Positions 62,815-64,000 of a stretch of DNA of 64,000 bases are shown here, piece after piece. Numbering within the stretch: position 1 is the stretch's first letter; each line of letters begins with the position of its first letter. Source of the stretch: CAIKMD01 sp963729935 (GTDB taxonomy: Bacteria > Pseudomonadota > Alphaproteobacteria > ATCC43930 > CGMCC-115725); the NCBI GenBank assembly GCA_963729935.1, contig CAVSPW010000009.1, positions 1-64,000 of the forward strand, written 5' to 3'. The notes beneath the pieces were generated by a model that saw only the letters and a list, made by a program, of their open reading frames with translations, did not search any database and was not told where the DNA came from. A program made the translations under genes and the position numbers.

Positions 62815-63645
62815 ATGTCGGCGAATGATGATGTCGAGGTCGAGGACATCGACTATCGAGCTTATGACGGGAAGAAATTGCCGGCGCGGCTTTATCGCCC
62901 GCGCGGAGCGGGGCCGTTTGCCGGCATCGTGGAAGTGCATGGCGGCGCCTGGACACTCAATGATCGGATGACAAATGTCGCGATCGACCAGCCGCTCGCC
63001 CGAAGCGGCGTGGTCGTCATGGCAATCGACTTTCGCATGCCGCCCGAGGCGAAATACCCGGCCTCGATCTGCGACATCAATTTCGCGACCCGCTGGTTCA
63101 AACAGCATGCACGCGAATTCGACGTCCGGCCCGATATGATCGGCGGCTTGGGGACGTCGAGCGGCGGGCATCAAGTGATGCTCTCGGCATTGCGTCCGCG
63201 CGATCCGCGCTATGGCGGGCTACCGCTCGCGGGCGCCGCCGCCGATGCCAGCCTGGCCTTCGTCGTGCAATGCTGGCCGATCAACGATCCGCTCGCGCGC
63301 TATCAAATGGTGAAGGCCAACGGAAACGCGCGCCTGGTTCAGGCGCACGATGCCTATTGGCCGGACGAGGCGGCGATGGACGACGCCAATCCGCAGCGCA
63401 TCCTCGACCGCGGCGAGAAGGTCTTGTTGCCGCCGAGCTTGTTGCTCCAAGGCACCAACGACGACAATGTGACGCCAGATATGGCTGATCGCTTCGCCGC
63501 CGCCTACCGCAAGGCCGGCGGCGCCATCGAGCTTCATAAATTCGAAGGCCAGCCCCACGCCTTCGTCGCGCGCGACCCGGCGGCGCCGGCGGCCGTGACG
63601 GCGGTCGAAACCATTGTCGCCTTTGTCCGTCGCCAGACTTCCTGA
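62815..63645 (+). CDS. Alpha/beta hydrolase, HSL/lipase type
   Basis: 276 residues. The oxyanion HGGAW (GIVEVHGGAWTLNDRMT) and nucleophile GTSSGGHQVM mark the hormone-sensitive-lipase group. A later Asp is in TNDDNVTPD and the His in GQPHAFVAR. Probable esterase or carboxylesterase. Start after GGAGGCGCG; a longer frame 14 codons upstream has no site. Confidence 0.82.
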   Translation: MSANDDVEVEDIDYRAYDGKKLPARLYRPRGAGPFAGIVEVHGGAWTLNDRMTNVAIDQPLARSGVVVMAIDFRMPPEAKYPASICDINFATRWFKQHAREFDVRPDMIGGLGTSSGGHQVMLSALRPRDPRYGGLPLAGAAADASLAFVVQCWPINDPLARYQMVKANGNARLVQAHDAYWPDEAAMDDANPQRILDRGEKVLLPPSLLLQGTNDDNVTPDMADRFAAAYRKAGGAIELHKFEGQPHAFVARDPAAPAAVTAVETIVAFVRRQTS

Positions 63646-63700
63646 GGCTTGCCCACCGTGCTACACCTTATTGCAGAGCAGAATAGCCGGAGGGAGAGTC

Positions 63701-64000
63701 ATGGCCAAGATTAGACATATTGCGTTGGCAACGAACGATCCGGTCAAGACCGCGGAATTCTACAAACAGGCATTCGACTTCAAGGAAGTGGGCCGGAGCG
63801 GCAGCCCCGACGATCCGGGCGGCATCGCCTGGGGGATTTATCTGAGCGACGGCACGCTGAACCTTGCGGTCCTCAAATTCAAGAATGTCGATCAACTCGG
63901 CCGCGGGCTCGACTATGTCGGCATTCATCATTTCGGCGTCCTGATCGATGATCTGGCCGGCTATACGGAAAAGCTCGAGGCGATGGGCGCCCCCTGTTTT
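63701..64000 (+). CDS. VOC-family protein, cut by the window end
   Basis: At least 100 codons. The N-terminus MAKIRHIALATNDPVKTAEF is typical of the VOC fold: TAEFYKQAFDFKEVG, a DPGGIAWGIYLSDG strand, then VGIHHFGVLIDDL. No stop codon is found before position 64000. Start after AGGGAGAGTC. Metal or coenzyme role unknown. Confidence 0.8.
   Translation, partial: MAKIRHIALATNDPVKTAEFYKQAFDFKEVGRSGSPDDPGGIAWGIYLSDGTLNLAVLKFKNVDQLGRGLDYVGIHHFGVLIDDLAGYTEKLEAMGAPCF

Overview
The window reads as a high-GC alphaproteobacterial chromosome. Pointers are the pyrB gene overlapping a pyrC-like gene that has lost its HxH metal site, a short RpoH-type sigma factor, an ornithine/lysine decarboxylase behind a long structured leader, a small membrane protein divergent from rluD, and a GatCAB operon. 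I cannot fix the order or genus. Nearly all genes are ordinary bacterial genes with matching GC-rich codon use.

Layout. 0-2 kb: a PEP-CTERM exported protein and small membrane proteins. 2-11 kb: mscS-type channel, tyrS and divergent anmK (with palindrome-rich repeats on both sides of tyrS), a pseudokinase and its membrane partner, rpoH, rluD. 11-15 kb: a structured leader with a small upstream ORF, the PLP decarboxylase, and secreted proteins. 14-28 kb: a long minus-strand run with an S41 protease, RNase R, topA, dprA, plsY, pyrC', pyrB, a flavoprotein/iron-sulfur pair and an amidohydrolase. 28-34 kb: ruvX, gatCAB (gatB carries an AT-richer, foreign-looking segment), a mannose-1-phosphate guanylyltransferase, a GST and an intact tRNA-Ser(GCT).

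34.46-52.36 kb is the most interesting part: an 18-kb accessory island. It begins in the 3' half of tRNA-Ser and ends at an exact 36-bp copy of that half, sitting in a deleted, tRNA-like remnant. No integrase is visible. Six good FNR/FixK-type palindromes (TTGAN-N4-NTCAA), plus one weaker match, lie in front of its transcription units, and it encodes its own Crp/Fnr-family regulator. The cargo looks like one low-oxygen or stress programme: CBS and BON proteins, a stand-alone FtsH-type (M41-like) peptidase, archease plus RtcB RNA ligase, a PEBP-like protein, a helix-hairpin-helix protein, PRPP synthetase, a phosphoribosyltransferase, a hydrolase, an APH/AAA kinase fusion, an Lpp/OprI-like alanine-zipper lipoprotein followed by two YkuD-domain enzymes, and several small proteins. 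I infer a self-regulated 'RNA repair, PRPP and envelope tethering' island.

52.5-64 kb returns to the chromosome with catabolic genes: a TAXI-type binding protein without signal peptide, a CocE/NonD hydrolase, an MFS transporter of aromatic-acid type, an ACMSD-like amidohydrolase, a flavin reductase, a CDGSH protein, a decayed UbiD-like C-terminus, VOC proteins, an isoquinoline-oxidoreductase-like molybdenum enzyme and an alpha/beta hydrolase. The last VOC gene runs off the window.
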